A stretch of 64,000 bases of DNA from Nocardioides donggukensis (GCF_014842875.1 NZ_JACYXZ010000004.1:236532-300531), one strand, 5' to 3'. Numbered from the stretch's first letter, positions 17,016-25,443 are shown. A program made the numbers and translations. Notes: generated by a model not told the origin, from the sequence alone.

Positions 17016-17833
17016 GGCCCGGCCCGGTCCACCGACCGGGCGATCGCGTCGATCCAGGCCAGGCCGATCCCGGCCAGCCCCAGGCCCGCCGCCAGCAGGG
17101 CGACACCGGGGCCGGTGCCGATAAGGAAGGCCGCCGGGGCGGCCCCGCCCCCGGAGCCCACGGTCAGCGTGAGGACGGGCAGCCCGGCCACGAGGTTGGC
17201 CGTCGCGCGGGCCGACGCCAGCTCGGAGCGGACCACCCGACGCGACGCCTCCCGCTCCCGGAGCATCCGCGCGACCACGGCCAGCGACTCGGCCAGCCCG
17301 CCGCCGCTGCGGTGCGAGACCTGCCAGGCACCGGCGACCAGGCGCAGGTCCCCGGCGCCGGGCTGGCACGAGAGCGCGCGCAGCGCCTCGGGCACCGAAC
17401 CGCCCAGCCGGGCCGTCCTCGCCAGCCGCCGGGCCGCGGCCCAGTGCCGCCCGGCCGCGTCGAGGGCTGCTTGAGGGGTCTGGCCGGCAGCCAGCTCGGC
17501 CGCCAGGGCGTCGCAGGTCTCGCGGACCTGGATCCCGGTACGACGCGCTGCGGCCGCCCGGCGTCGGCTGCGACGCAGGAGCCACCCGGCAGTGACCGCG
17601 GCCGCGACCACCACCGCGGCCCGGACCAGGGCGGTCGAGCCGGTGACCGCGATCAGCGCCACCGCCCCGGCACCCAGCAGCACCAGACCCGGGAGCAGGC
17701 CCGCGATAGCGGTTCCGCCTCCTGCCCGGGACGACGAGGCCCGGGCCGCCCAGGGAGCCCGGGCGGGGCGAGGGGGCGCCAGGAGCACCAGCGCCACCGC
17801 GACCAGCACCGCGCTCGCCGACCCCGTCAGCAC
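17012..17833 (-). CDS. tadB: Type II secretion F family protein, TadB
   Basis: 273 aa. N-terminal membrane segments (GSASAVLVAVALVLLAP, IAGLLPGLVLLGAGAVALIAV, ALVRAAVVVAAAVTAGWLL) are followed by a cytoplasmic T2SSF domain (TCDALAAELAAGQTPQAAL and GLAESLAVVARML) and C-terminal membrane segments. Forms the platform with TadC. Start overlaps the tadA stop by 7 bp and the stop overlaps the tadC start. Expression probably depends on the tadA transcript now broken by the integrated element. Confidence 0.88.
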   Translation of the reverse strand: MLTGSASAVLVAVALVLLAPPRPARAPWAARASSSRAGGGTAIAGLLPGLVLLGAGAVALIAVTGSTALVRAAVVVAAAVTAGWLLRRSRRRAAAARRTGIQVRETCDALAAELAAGQTPQAALDAAGRHWAAARRLARTARLGGSVPEALRALSCQPGAGDLRLVAGAWQVSHRSGGGLAESLAVVARMLREREASRRVVRSELASARATANLVAGLPVLTLTVGSGGGAAPAAFLIGTGPGVALLAAGLGLAGIGLAWIDAIARSVDRAGP

Positions 17834-18667
17834 CGGTCCGCCCCCGTCGGCGAGTCACCGGGCGGGCCGGGGCCGGACTCGAGCCTCGCCAGCAGCCGGT
17901 CGATCGCCGGCCCGGTGCGGGTGCCGGCGTGCCGGTCGAACCGCACCGCCCACTCCATCGTGGTCAGGCCGCCCGGCCCCCGGACCGGGACCGCCACCTC
18001 GACGAGCCGGCGCGTGGCGCCGTCCCGGGCCAGGTGCAGCACGGCGCCGACCGCGGCCCCGAGCTGGCTGTGGGCGGCCTCGCGACCCAGCCCGGCGGCC
18101 AGCGCGAGCGCCTCGACCCGGGCTGGCAGGTCCTCCGCCGAGTTGGCGTGGACGGTGCCGCACCCCCCGTCGTGACCGGTGTTGAGGGCCGCGAGCAGGT
18201 CCACCACCTCGGCCCCGCGCACCTCGCCGACCACGAGCCGGTCCGGCCGCATTCGCAGCGCCTGCCGGACCAGGTCCCGCAGGGTCACCGCGCCGGCGCC
18301 CTCGATGTTCGCGGTCCTGGCCTCCAGCGCGACCACGTGCGGGTGGTCGGGGCGCAGCTCGGCGGAGTCCTCGGCGAGGACCAGGCGGTGTCGGGGGTCG
18401 ACGGCGCCGAGCATCGCCGAGAGGAGGGTTGTCTTGCCGCTGCCGGTGCCGCCGGTCACCAGGAAGGCCGTCTGCGAGCGGACCAGCCGGCGGACCAGCA
18501 CGAGCCCGTCGGCGGTCAGGGTGCCGCGCTCGGCGAGATCGGCGAGCGACAGGCCGGCTGCGTGCGGCACCCGCAAGGAGATCAGGGTCCCGGGCCGCGA
18601 CAACGGGGCCAGGACCGCGTGGCACCGGGTGCCGTCGGCCAGCCGGACGTCGACGTACGGCGCCGCG
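17827..18667 (-). pseudogene. tadA: tadA/cpaF pilus ATPase, 3' part, separated by an integrated element
   Basis: C-terminal ~280 codons of the Tad secretion ATPase. Walker A GGTGSGKTTLL, Walker B region RLVLAEDSAELR, and the His box area (RPDRLVVGEVRGAEVVDLL, TGHDGGCGTVHANS) are all intact. The open frame continues into the element to a GTG at 18741, and an ATG at 18684 lies inside the att arm, so a truncated product could be made. The first shared codons are GAC GAC at the TC core. Fused with the part at 27579-27937 it gives a continuous frame of 400 codons. Confidence 0.9.
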
Positions 18668-18693
18668 TCGTCAAAACACAGCATTTGACATAT
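18668..18693. other. attL element half-site
   Basis: From the TC core (18668-18669) inward: GTCAAAAC (18670-18677), a 7-nt spacer, then TTGACATAT (18685-18693). These match, inverted and at identical spacing, the arms at the right end. Outside the core the sequence is tadA coding. Confidence 0.85.
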
Positions 18694-18720
18694 CGATTTC
18701 ACGCTCAGACGGCATGGCGA

Positions 18721-18764
18721 CCGCTCGGGGTCGGCTGGCACCCAACCGGACCGACCCCGAGCGG
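18721..18764. terminator. 14-bp perfect hairpin at the element's left end
   Basis: Arms 18721-18734 and 18751-18764 are perfectly complementary around a 16-nt loop. It follows the stop of the last left-end gene (18768) and precedes the tadA remnant, so it should insulate host and element transcription. Confidence 0.65.
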
Positions 18765-18767
18765 AGT

Positions 18768-19754
18768 TCAGAGGCGGTCGATCACCTTGTGCAGGTGTGC
18801 CCAGGGCTCACGGCTGGGCTTCGGGCTCGGGATCACGCGCCATGCCGGGAGCACGGGCGGGAAGTCGCCCTCGACCTCCGCCCGGAGCCGCTGCGCCCTC
18901 GACGGCGACTTGTGGCTCAGGTACGTCACGACCGCCTGGGCCCGGGCGGGCCAGCCGATCGCGCCCGCATCCTCGATCGCAAGCGCACAGGCCGGGCAGG
19001 CGTGGCCCCAGATGCGTTCCGGTCCCCTCGACCCCAGAGCCTTCGGGTTCGTGTTGACCTCGCGCCACACCGCGCGGCTGACAGCCTCGACGCCACCGCG
19101 ACGGGCGACTTCGATCGCCGCGCGGTTCACAGAAGCGAGACCGCAGAACACACACCCGCCCGTCGGGCAGCGGATCGCCACCGGCGGCTCGGACTGCGCC
19201 AGCCGATCGCGCAACCCAGCGGCGTAGGCCCGGCGGAGTTCGTCACGCTGCGTGAGCGTGACATGTGCCCAGGGGCGAGGGCTGCACAGACCGATGGTCA
19301 GTGTCAGCGGGTTGCTGAATCGCACGCTGTGGGCTGCGGGGTGCAGCCGGGGCAGGAGCAGACCCAGGTCTGTGCTCGTCGTCTGCCCGATGATCTCCAG
19401 ACCGAACAGCACTGCCTCGACCCGCTCGACGGCGATGTCCGGGCCGATCCGGGCGGCGTAGGCGGGGTGGGCGGTGACGTAGGCGGCGGCGCTGGTGCGT
19501 ACGGCCTCGCACGAGGAGCACCGCGTGAACTCAGCCGACCGAGGCGGCAGATGGCCGCTGGACGGCTGGGCAACCGTGGACGAGACCCGGCGATCGTCCA
19601 CGGCGATGCCGCACGCCTCGCAGGCGAGGTGCCCGGGCGGCAACTTGATCGGATCGTCGGGCACCTTGGCCCTGAGCGCGGCGATCTGCTCCTCGCTCGT
19701 CTGGGACTTGGGCGGCGGGCCCGTGTACTTGGGCGTGTTCGCGGTGACCGGCAT
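18768..19754 (-). CDS. Cys-rich hypothetical protein of the element
   Basis: 328 aa, not recognised. It carries several CxxC pairs: ACEACGIA and CSSCEAV in the N-terminal half, then CPTGGCVFCG and ACPACALA. These suggest two zinc-binding knuckle pairs. The remainder has no visible catalytic motif and no membrane segment. Its start overlaps the stop of the preceding gene by 3 bp (ATGA). It is the last gene before the left-end hairpin. Possible DNA-binding or replication role, but this is a guess from the zinc motifs. Confidence 0.65.
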   Translation of the reverse strand: MPVTANTPKYTGPPPKSQTSEEQIAALRAKVPDDPIKLPPGHLACEACGIAVDDRRVSSTVAQPSSGHLPPRSAEFTRCSSCEAVRTSAAAYVTAHPAYAARIGPDIAVERVEAVLFGLEIIGQTTSTDLGLLLPRLHPAAHSVRFSNPLTLTIGLCSPRPWAHVTLTQRDELRRAYAAGLRDRLAQSEPPVAIRCPTGGCVFCGLASVNRAAIEVARRGGVEAVSRAVWREVNTNPKALGSRGPERIWGHACPACALAIEDAGAIGWPARAQAVVTYLSHKSPSRAQRLRAEVEGDFPPVLPAWRVIPSPKPSREPWAHLHKVIDRL

Positions 19755-20053
19755 CAGTTCGTCCCCTTCTCCCTCTTGGCCTTGCGGATCGCGGCAACGG
19801 ATCGTCCCGCCGTTTCCGGGCCGACCTCGCGCAGTTCGCGTAGCAGCGCCCGCTCGTCCGCCGTCAGGGCCTCCGTGGTCGTCGTCAACTTGGTGAACGC
19901 CTGCTCACGGGTCTTCCTCCTCGGCTCCACGGTCACCTTGAACCTGCGCGGCCTCTTGGGCGTCGGCCTCGGAGGGGGCGGCGGCTCGGAGTAGCCCGAG
20001 CGCCCAAGGGCCTCGTTGTAGCGGTGCGCCGCGGAAGACGGTTCACGAGACAT
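19754..20053 (-). CDS. Small basic hypothetical protein
   Basis: 99 aa, not recognised. A Pro/Arg-rich region (PPPPPRPTPKRPRRFK) is followed by a charged helical segment (LTADERALLRELREVG). ATG at 20053 was chosen because it overlaps the upstream gene's stop region and gives a compact operon. Its stop overlaps the next start (ATGA). Confidence 0.55.
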   Translation of the reverse strand: MSREPSSAAHRYNEALGRSGYSEPPPPPRPTPKRPRRFKVTVEPRRKTREQAFTKLTTTTEALTADERALLRELREVGPETAGRSVAAIRKAKREKGTN

Positions 20054-20450
20054 GGCGGCACCGTCCGCAGATCGGGACGCGGGGCTTGGGCCGGTGGACC
20101 CACATCTCCAGGTCACACCGCAGGCAATAGCCGAGCCAATAGCGCGCCGGGCTCTCGGGCCTGAGCACCACGATCGGCAACCTGGCCCGGTGCTGGCGCA
20201 CGTCGTTGGAGAAGCGGCTCAGGTGCCCCGCTCGCTCGAAGTCAGTTCGGGTCTGCTTGGCCCGCTGTTCGAGGTCGGAGACCGCACGAGTCGCGCGGTC
20301 GAGCGTGGATGCCGTCTCCTCCCACTTCTTGGCATGGCGAGTACGGGAGGCAACGAGGTTGTCGCGGTCGTCCAAACCGCGATTGGACGCGTTGTTGTCG
20401 ATCTTCTTCGCAAGGGTCTCGCCGTGGTTGCGGCGGTGCGGTGCAGGCAT
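20043..20450 (-). CDS. Small protein with C-terminal CxxC zinc motif
   Basis: 135 aa, not recognised. The N-terminal half is charged and probably coiled-coil (LDRATRAVSDLEQRAKQTR). The C-terminal part has CLRCDLEMW and CGRCRHV, spaced like a zinc ribbon. The ATG at 20450 is the likeliest start, though the frame is open to 20567. Overlaps the next gene by 11 bp. First gene of the left operon. Confidence 0.55.
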   Translation of the reverse strand: MPAPHRRNHGETLAKKIDNNASNRGLDDRDNLVASRTRHAKKWEETASTLDRATRAVSDLEQRAKQTRTDFERAGHLSRFSNDVRQHRARLPIVVLRPESPARYWLGYCLRCDLEMWVHRPKPRVPICGRCRHVS

Positions 20451-20649
20451 GCGGGCACTCCGATGGAGTAGAGCCCGGCCCATGCGCCAGCAGCGGTGTG
20501 AAGTCCCCGCCAGTCTCTCCCCGATCGGCCGATCTGTCGAGACCTCAAGCGGGGTTGAGAAAATCACTTGCGAGGCGACACCGTACTACGTGGCAACCTC
20601 AACCTGACTTGAACTTCTGGAATACTGGAACCGAGAGGAAGGACCGCCC

Positions 20650-20805
20650 ATGACCGCCGAGACCAAGAAGGCGCAGCCGCAGACCCTCACGGCCTCCGCC
20701 GCGCCCAAACGGCCCAGCCTGCTCACCCACATCGAGGCGAAGCAGGCCAAGCAGGCTCAGCGTCTGCGGCTCCGCGAGGACCGGCGGGTGTCGCGCGCCC
20801 ACTGA
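20650..20805 (+). CDS. Small basic protein, divergent from the left operon
   Basis: 51 aa beginning MTAETKKAQPQ, rich in Lys, Arg, Gln and Ala (AKQAKQAQRLRLREDRR), probably helical. GGAAGGA lies 8 nt upstream of the ATG, which supports translation. It is the only left-half gene on the plus strand. No known family is recognised; such small basic proteins are often DNA-binding. Confidence 0.5.
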   Translation: MTAETKKAQPQTLTASAAPKRPSLLTHIEAKQAKQAQRLRLREDRRVSRAH

Positions 20806-20820
20806 GCCGCGCATGCTCTT

Positions 20821-20950
20821 GTGTCATGTGTCGTGTGTCTATAAGAGAGAGCGTGTGTCGCTCTCTCCGACACACGCTCTCCCTATCTGGATGAAGGCGG
20901 GCGGGTTGGTGTGTCGTGTGTCGCCACACCCATAGACACTCGACACAAGA
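20821..20950. other. GTGTC/GACAC-rich region with a perfect 14-bp hairpin
   Basis: Between convergent genes (stops at 20805 and 20954), GAGAGCGTGTGTCG (20847-20860) and its perfect complement (20868-20881) form a hairpin with a 7-nt loop. GTGTC or its inverse also recurs about nine times, including GTGTCGTGTGTC-like runs at 20827-20839 and near 20911-20925. It may be a bidirectional terminator, or iteron-like sites for the neighbouring ATPase. Confidence 0.55.
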
Positions 20951-20953
20951 GAA

Positions 20954-22171
20954 CTACTCCTTCGGTGCGAACACGTAGGCCCAGAGGCGGATGGGGTTGC
21001 CCTTCGTCCGCTCCTTGCGCTCGACCGCCCGGCCCGCCTCGACCAGGCGCTCCACGGCGGCGCGGCGGTACTTCCCTCGGTCGCCACGCCCACACAACGG
21101 CGTCTTGAGGGTGCCCTCGTGGCCTGCGCTGAGCAGGTCAGCGAGCACGTCATCGTCGGTGGCGTCCTCGGGCTGCTCATCAAGAGGCAGATCCGCCACC
21201 TCACCGCGCCTCGGCTTGTTCTCCTTCACTGCCTCGGGAGTAGTGAGGTAGAACGAGCCGCCAGGACGTGTCAGCAGCACCGCCGCCGGCGCCTTGATCA
21301 CGCTGTCGCCAGAGCGGTCCTTCATCACCCGGAGGTTGGACCTGCCTGCCTCGGGCCTTGCCCGTGAGAACGGCGCGACCTTCTCGACCCAGATGTGGAA
21401 CTGCGGGACCTCGCGCTTCTTGTGGGAGCCCGACGGCCGCGGACCGTCCGAGACTCCCGAGTGGTCGATCACGAGGACCGCCGCGTTGAACGTGTCAGCG
21501 AGCCACACAGGCAGTTCTGCGAACCACGCCGCCACATCGAGCGAGTCATTGTCAGATGACCCAGCAGCCATCGCCATCGAAGCCGAGAGCGAGTCGATCA
21601 CCACGACCGTCAGGCGCCGCCCGAAGGCTGCGACCTCCTCGGCCACTCGTCGCTGTCCCGCCGAACTCATCGGCGGCGGCTGGTGACAGAAGTACACGCC
21701 AGCGACAATCTCGTCGTCGGTCAGGCCGAGTTCGCGCAGGAGCGCCACGGCCTGCGACTGGCCCATCTCGTGATCCACGATCATCGCGAGATTGCCTGCC
21801 CTCACCTGCTCGACCACGGCGATGTAGCAGACCGGGGTCTTGCCGGACCCGAACTCACCGTGCACGAGGGTCACCCACCCACAGCGGATCAGGTACTTGC
21901 CCAGCATCACCTGAAGGATCGTTGGCTGTGGCACGTCCTCCACCTTCGTGAGGTCCTGGGCCGCCCACCCCACGCCGGAGTCATCCGCCTGCATGGCCAG
22001 GCTGCGTGCCCACGCACGCCGTCGCAGGCAGGTCACGCACGCCTGCCCGTCGTGTCCGTAGCCGGTCTCGGCGCATGGCGACGGCTCCGGGTCGTCGACC
22101 GGTACGAGCGTGTCGTACGCCCCGTTCCCTCCGACCTGCCAACGCAAACCCTCAGGCGGGTCGCTACTCAC
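20954..22171 (-). CDS. RecA-fold AAA ATPase (RepA/AAA_25-like)
   Basis: 405 aa. An N-terminal cysteine set (ACVTCLRRRAW) precedes the ATPase core. Walker A is HGEFGSGKT (K111) and Walker B is LTVVVIDSLSASM. Then comes LVIDHSGVSDGPRPSGSHKK, the usual sensor region of RepA-type hexameric helicases. The C-terminal ~80 residues (DDDVLADLLSAGHEGTLKTP onward) look like a winged helix. Such proteins drive replication of small integrative elements and satellites. The start overlaps the preceding gene's stop by 4 bp. Confidence 0.8.
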   Translation of the reverse strand: MSSDPPEGLRWQVGGNGAYDTLVPVDDPEPSPCAETGYGHDGQACVTCLRRRAWARSLAMQADDSGVGWAAQDLTKVEDVPQPTILQVMLGKYLIRCGWVTLVHGEFGSGKTPVCYIAVVEQVRAGNLAMIVDHEMGQSQAVALLRELGLTDDEIVAGVYFCHQPPPMSSAGQRRVAEEVAAFGRRLTVVVIDSLSASMAMAAGSSDNDSLDVAAWFAELPVWLADTFNAAVLVIDHSGVSDGPRPSGSHKKREVPQFHIWVEKVAPFSRARPEAGRSNLRVMKDRSGDSVIKAPAAVLLTRPGGSFYLTTPEAVKENKPRRGEVADLPLDEQPEDATDDDVLADLLSAGHEGTLKTPLCGRGDRGKYRRAAVERLVEAGRAVERKERTKGNPIRLWAYVFAPKE

Positions 22172-22569
22172 TCGCGCCCCTCGATGTAGGTCCGCAGTTC
22201 ATCGAGCGCGGCCTGCATCTCCACCAGCATCTCCGACGGGGTAGGTGGGTCAGGCTTCTGCTCCGCGCGCCACACGTTCCAGCACTCCTGCGAGCAGAAG
22301 CGGAAGCCCCACGTCAGCGGCTCCCCACACTGTTCACAGGCTCCGTGCGGTTCGGGTTCACGAGGGCTGCGGACCTCGCCCCGGTCCCAGCGACGTCCCT
22401 CGTACCCAGGGTGGCGACCCTTGCCGTAGGCGCGGTCCAACATCGCGTCCGTCTCCTCCGGCGTGGCGGTCATGCGGCTGTACGTCGTCACGAACGCCAC
22501 GAAGGGGTCTGACGTGGCAGCCTGGTCTTCGGCAGTGAAGTCGCCCGAGGAGGGCTGGTGCTCAGACAT
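22168..22569 (-). CDS. Small protein with zinc knuckle (CEQCG/CSQEC)
   Basis: 133 aa, not recognised. CEQCGEPLTWGFRFCSQECW resembles short zinc ribbons. The N-terminal part is acidic and the C terminus is helical. ATG 22569 overlaps the stop of the 36-aa ORF upstream; the stop overlaps the ATPase start. Probably an accessory factor made with the ATPase. Confidence 0.6.
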   Translation of the reverse strand: MSEHQPSSGDFTAEDQAATSDPFVAFVTTYSRMTATPEETDAMLDRAYGKGRHPGYEGRRWDRGEVRSPREPEPHGACEQCGEPLTWGFRFCSQECWNVWRAEQKPDPPTPSEMLVEMQAALDELRTYIEGRE

Positions 22570-22679
22570 CAGCCCTCCTCGTTCTTCACGAGGGACAGCA
22601 GCAGCGCAACCTGCTCGCACTGCTCGTCGGTGAGGGGCGGCAACGACGCCGCCACCTGCTGAGGCGTCGGCGCGGACAT
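22569..22679 (-). CDS. 36-aa ORF coupled between excisionase-like and zinc-knuckle genes
   Basis: Reads MSAPTPQQVAASLPPL and then an acidic helix ending VKNEEG. Both ends overlap neighbours as ATGA, which is the main reason to accept such a short gene. Unknown function. Confidence 0.5.
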   Translation of the reverse strand: MSAPTPQQVAASLPPLTDEQCEQVALLLSLVKNEEG

Positions 22680-22945
22680 CAGTCCATCACCTCGAAGTCG
22701 GCGACCACGTTCGAGAGGTCCTTGACCACGGCATCCGGCCCGAACGTGGCGTACTTCTGGCGCTTGCTGAGCACCTTCGCGGCCTCGTCCACGTCGACGT
22801 AGTGGCCGCGCTTGCCGGGCAACTTGAAGACGGGCAAGTCACCCTTCTTCACGCGGTTGTAGACCGTGCCGGGGTCGCACTGGTTGAGTTCAGCGACCTT
22901 GGGGATCGTCGCGAAGCGACGGGTAGGGAGAGCGCTCTGGCTCAT
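22679..22945 (-). CDS. MerR-type/HTH_17 DNA-binding protein, probable excisionase
   Basis: 88 aa. RRFATIPKVAELNQCDPGTV followed by YNRVKKGDLPVFKLPGKRGHY is the classic excisionase/MerR-like winged helix-turn-helix, ending in a short helical tail. In serine-recombinase elements such proteins act as directionality factors or as repressors of the early operon. It is the first gene of the operon reading 22945 to 20954, so it may also autoregulate at the large upstream region. No match to a named family is claimed. Confidence 0.7.
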   Translation of the reverse strand: MSQSALPTRRFATIPKVAELNQCDPGTVYNRVKKGDLPVFKLPGKRGHYVDVDEAAKVLSKRQKYATFGPDAVVKDLSNVVADFEVMD

Positions 22946-23409
22946 GAGAATGGCTCCTCACAGGAAGCCACGTGGGTTTAACCGAGCCCGTGGCCTGCTG
23001 GGGGAGCCTGCTTAGATGTCGCGCTACGCCTTCAATGTCGGCGGGCCGTCCCTGTCGCGCGTGGTGGTGGCGGATTCAGGAGAGGCCACCTGCCCTCCAA
23101 TTTAGATTCTACACGCCGAATTACAGTCATGCAATTAGCCCGCCGGAAGATTTGCGGCGCTTATCGGGAGTCATTCCGATAGTTTCGACTGGTCAATACC
23201 AAAGAATGCCGAATACGCCTCTGACCTGCGGAAACAATGCCCGGCAATCACGTCACCAGACGGCCAGAGTCGCCACTCTCCCGGCCTTTCAGGGGTCGAA
23301 TGGGCGACGGGTCGGCGCGTCCAATGCCAGGCATTCAGCGCCGGGCTCGCGCTTGCTGACCTGGCGGTTCCGGTCGAGTCCGGGCCTCGCCTGTGATTGG
23401 CTCTGGACC
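22946..23409. promoter_or_regulatory. 464-bp AT-richer divergent control region
   Basis: No convincing gene is seen. The part at about 23080-23290 is clearly less GC-rich than anything else nearby. It separates the divergent excisionase operon and the restriction gene. A perfect interrupted palindrome AATGCC-A-GGCATT lies at 23323-23335, with related half-sites near 23205 and 23237. It probably holds both promoters and operator sites. Confidence 0.5.
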
Positions 23410-24438
23410 GTGACTGAGGAGAGCGCCGAGGAGTACCCGCCCGGCTACACCGATGTGGGCGAGGGCGGAGCGACCGCCGCCGCTGCCGTAGGTACCCCGG
23501 AGGAGGCCCCCGAAGCAGCCGAGGAGGGCACCGCCGCGCCGACGCCTCCCCAGCCCAACGAGGAGGACAAGCGGTTCCCGCTCTGGGAGCGCGTGCAGGA
23601 GGCGCTGCTGTCCCTCCCGCCGTACTTCCGCACGGAGACGAACATCGAGGGCCTGCAGGCCACCGATCTGTTCACGCTGAACACCATGCTCGGGGCGACG
23701 ATCGAGATTCAGATCGTCCAGGCGCTCAACGCGATGCGGGAGGTCTGGGACCCAGACGACGAGTACAAGACATACGGCTTCGAGCGCCGGTCGCAGACCT
23801 TCCCGGACGTGGTTCTGGTGTCTCGGCACAAGGACGGCACCGAGGACATCCTGTTCGGCATCGAACTCAAGGGCTGGTACCTCCTGAGCAAGGAAGCCGA
23901 GCCGTCGTTCCGCTACAAGGCCACGCCGAACGCCTCGTCCGAGTGGGACCTCCTAGTCGTTGTCCCGTGGTACCTGCACAACGTGCTGTCCGGATCGCCC
24001 AAGGTCCTCGCTCCGTTCATCACCTCATCCCGTCACGCGGCTGCCTTCCGCAACTACTGGTGGCAGCACGTGCGCGACGCGAGATCCACGACGGACATCG
24101 AGATTCCTGACGTGACCCCGCCGCCGCCGTACTTCACCAAGTCCACTGCAATCTCCGACAAACCGAAGTCGGACTCGGGGGGCAACTTCGGACGCGTCGC
24201 CCGGATCGGGCTCATGGATGAGTGGGTGGAGGCGATGCTCTCGCACGGCGTGGCCGGGATCGCCGCCCGCCACTGGATCGACTTCTTCAAGACGTACACC
24301 GAGGACAGGGTGTCCGACCTCGAAGCGATCTTCGAGCGATGGCGCAAGGCTCAGGCCAAGACCCGCAGCCCGCACCCGGCGTCGGAGCGGATCAGCGATC
24401 TCCTCGACGAGGTGGCGGCGCTACTTCGGGAGTCCTGA
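23410..24438 (+). CDS. Probable type II restriction endonuclease (PD-(D/E)xK)
   Basis: 342 aa. The catalytic signature appears as FPDVVLVS with P132-D133, then FGIELKGW with E152 and K154 (PD, 18 residues, ELK). The N-terminal ~50 residues are a low-complexity acidic Ala/Glu/Pro stretch. The gene is convergent with a DNA methyltransferase and overlaps its 3' end by 18 bp, which strongly suggests a restriction-modification pair. GTG at 23410 was chosen because the upstream frame shows no protein-like composition. The recognition site cannot be read from the sequence. Confidence 0.75.
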   Translation: MTEESAEEYPPGYTDVGEGGATAAAAVGTPEEAPEAAEEGTAAPTPPQPNEEDKRFPLWERVQEALLSLPPYFRTETNIEGLQATDLFTLNTMLGATIEIQIVQALNAMREVWDPDDEYKTYGFERRSQTFPDVVLVSRHKDGTEDILFGIELKGWYLLSKEAEPSFRYKATPNASSEWDLLVVVPWYLHNVLSGSPKVLAPFITSSRHAAAFRNYWWQHVRDARSTTDIEIPDVTPPPPYFTKSTAISDKPKSDSGGNFGRVARIGLMDEWVEAMLSHGVAGIAARHWIDFFKTYTEDRVSDLEAIFERWRKAQAKTRSPHPASERISDLLDEVAALLRES

Positions 24439-25443
24439 CACCTCCCACTGCGCTGCCTCGGCCAGCCGCTTCTCGGCGATGTCGGCGAAGCGGTCCTGCA
24501 TCTCGGCGGCGTACGCGGCTCGGCCACCCTCCACCGCCGCGACCGACCCGGAGGCAGTGCCGCCGAAGGGCTCCCATAGCACGTCCTCTGGCTCGGTGAC
24601 GGCGTTGATCAGCCTCCGCATGAGTTCGAGCGGCTTCTGGTTCAGGTGAGCCGCGCTCGCCTCCGTGGGGTTGTGGGTCCGTGGGGCGGAACGCTCGCCA
24701 CCACCCCGGATGCGCTCGGAGGACCGGAGCGCTCCGTGCTGCCACACGTTCGTCAGCCCGTGGACGTGGTTCCACCGGTACCGCATGGTGGCCCATTCCT
24801 TGCCGGTCACCGGGCGCGTTCCGTCGAGGGAGTAGTACGGCCAGCCCGACGGGTCGCCGTGCTCGTTGGCGTAGTCCACCAGGCGCTGCATCATCTCCGC
24901 CGGCGGCCAGTACCAGAGCCAGTCCTGTGTGAGGTACTTCCGCGTAGCCGCGTTGCGGACGCCGCAGGCTTCGTTGGCGCGGTTCAGTGCAAGCCCCGCG
25001 CGCTGCCACTCGGCGCGCATCCACTTCTGCACCGGCAACATCTCGCCCGCCGACGGCATTGTGAGACGGCGTTGGTATAGGACCACGACCTCGGTCACGA
25101 CCGGGAATCGGCGGATGGTCTTACCGTTCACGTTGCCCGCGACGTGCGCGATCCCCTTGTCCCACACGACGGTCTGCACGTAGTCCCAGCCGTTCTCGAC
25201 CAGCAGCGCGTGCACGGTCGCCCAGCCGACCTCGGTGTTCCAGAACCAGAGCACCGTGCCCGGGTGGGCACGACGCGTCCACGCCTCGACGTGCGGGCGG
25301 TACCACTCGGTCAGCCCCTCGGCGTCAACGGTGTCGCCGACGAACCCGCGCACTCCGTACGCGCCGTCCGACATGATCACGTCCGGGGTAGGCCAGGTCT
25401 CGTACGCCTCGGCGACATCGCCTCGATGCAGTTCGTACGGCAT
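24421..25443 (-). CDS. DNA methyltransferase (N4-cytosine/N6-adenine type)
   Basis: 340 aa. The catalytic motif IV region is MSDGAYGV (residues 25-30), an unusual form of (D/N/S)PP(Y/F) lacking the two prolines. SAM-binding motif I, LWEPFGGTASGSVAAVEG, is near the C terminus, so the order IV to I matches the beta class. The ATG at 25443 has GAGGAGG just upstream; the frame runs further up to 25605 without similarity. It presumably protects DNA from the neighbouring nuclease. Confidence 0.8.
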   Translation of the reverse strand: MPYELHRGDVAEAYETWPTPDVIMSDGAYGVRGFVGDTVDAEGLTEWYRPHVEAWTRRAHPGTVLWFWNTEVGWATVHALLVENGWDYVQTVVWDKGIAHVAGNVNGKTIRRFPVVTEVVVLYQRRLTMPSAGEMLPVQKWMRAEWQRAGLALNRANEACGVRNAATRKYLTQDWLWYWPPAEMMQRLVDYANEHGDPSGWPYYSLDGTRPVTGKEWATMRYRWNHVHGLTNVWQHGALRSSERIRGGGERSAPRTHNPTEASAAHLNQKPLELMRRLINAVTEPEDVLWEPFGGTASGSVAAVEGGRAAYAAEMQDRFADIAEKRLAEAAQWEVSGLPK

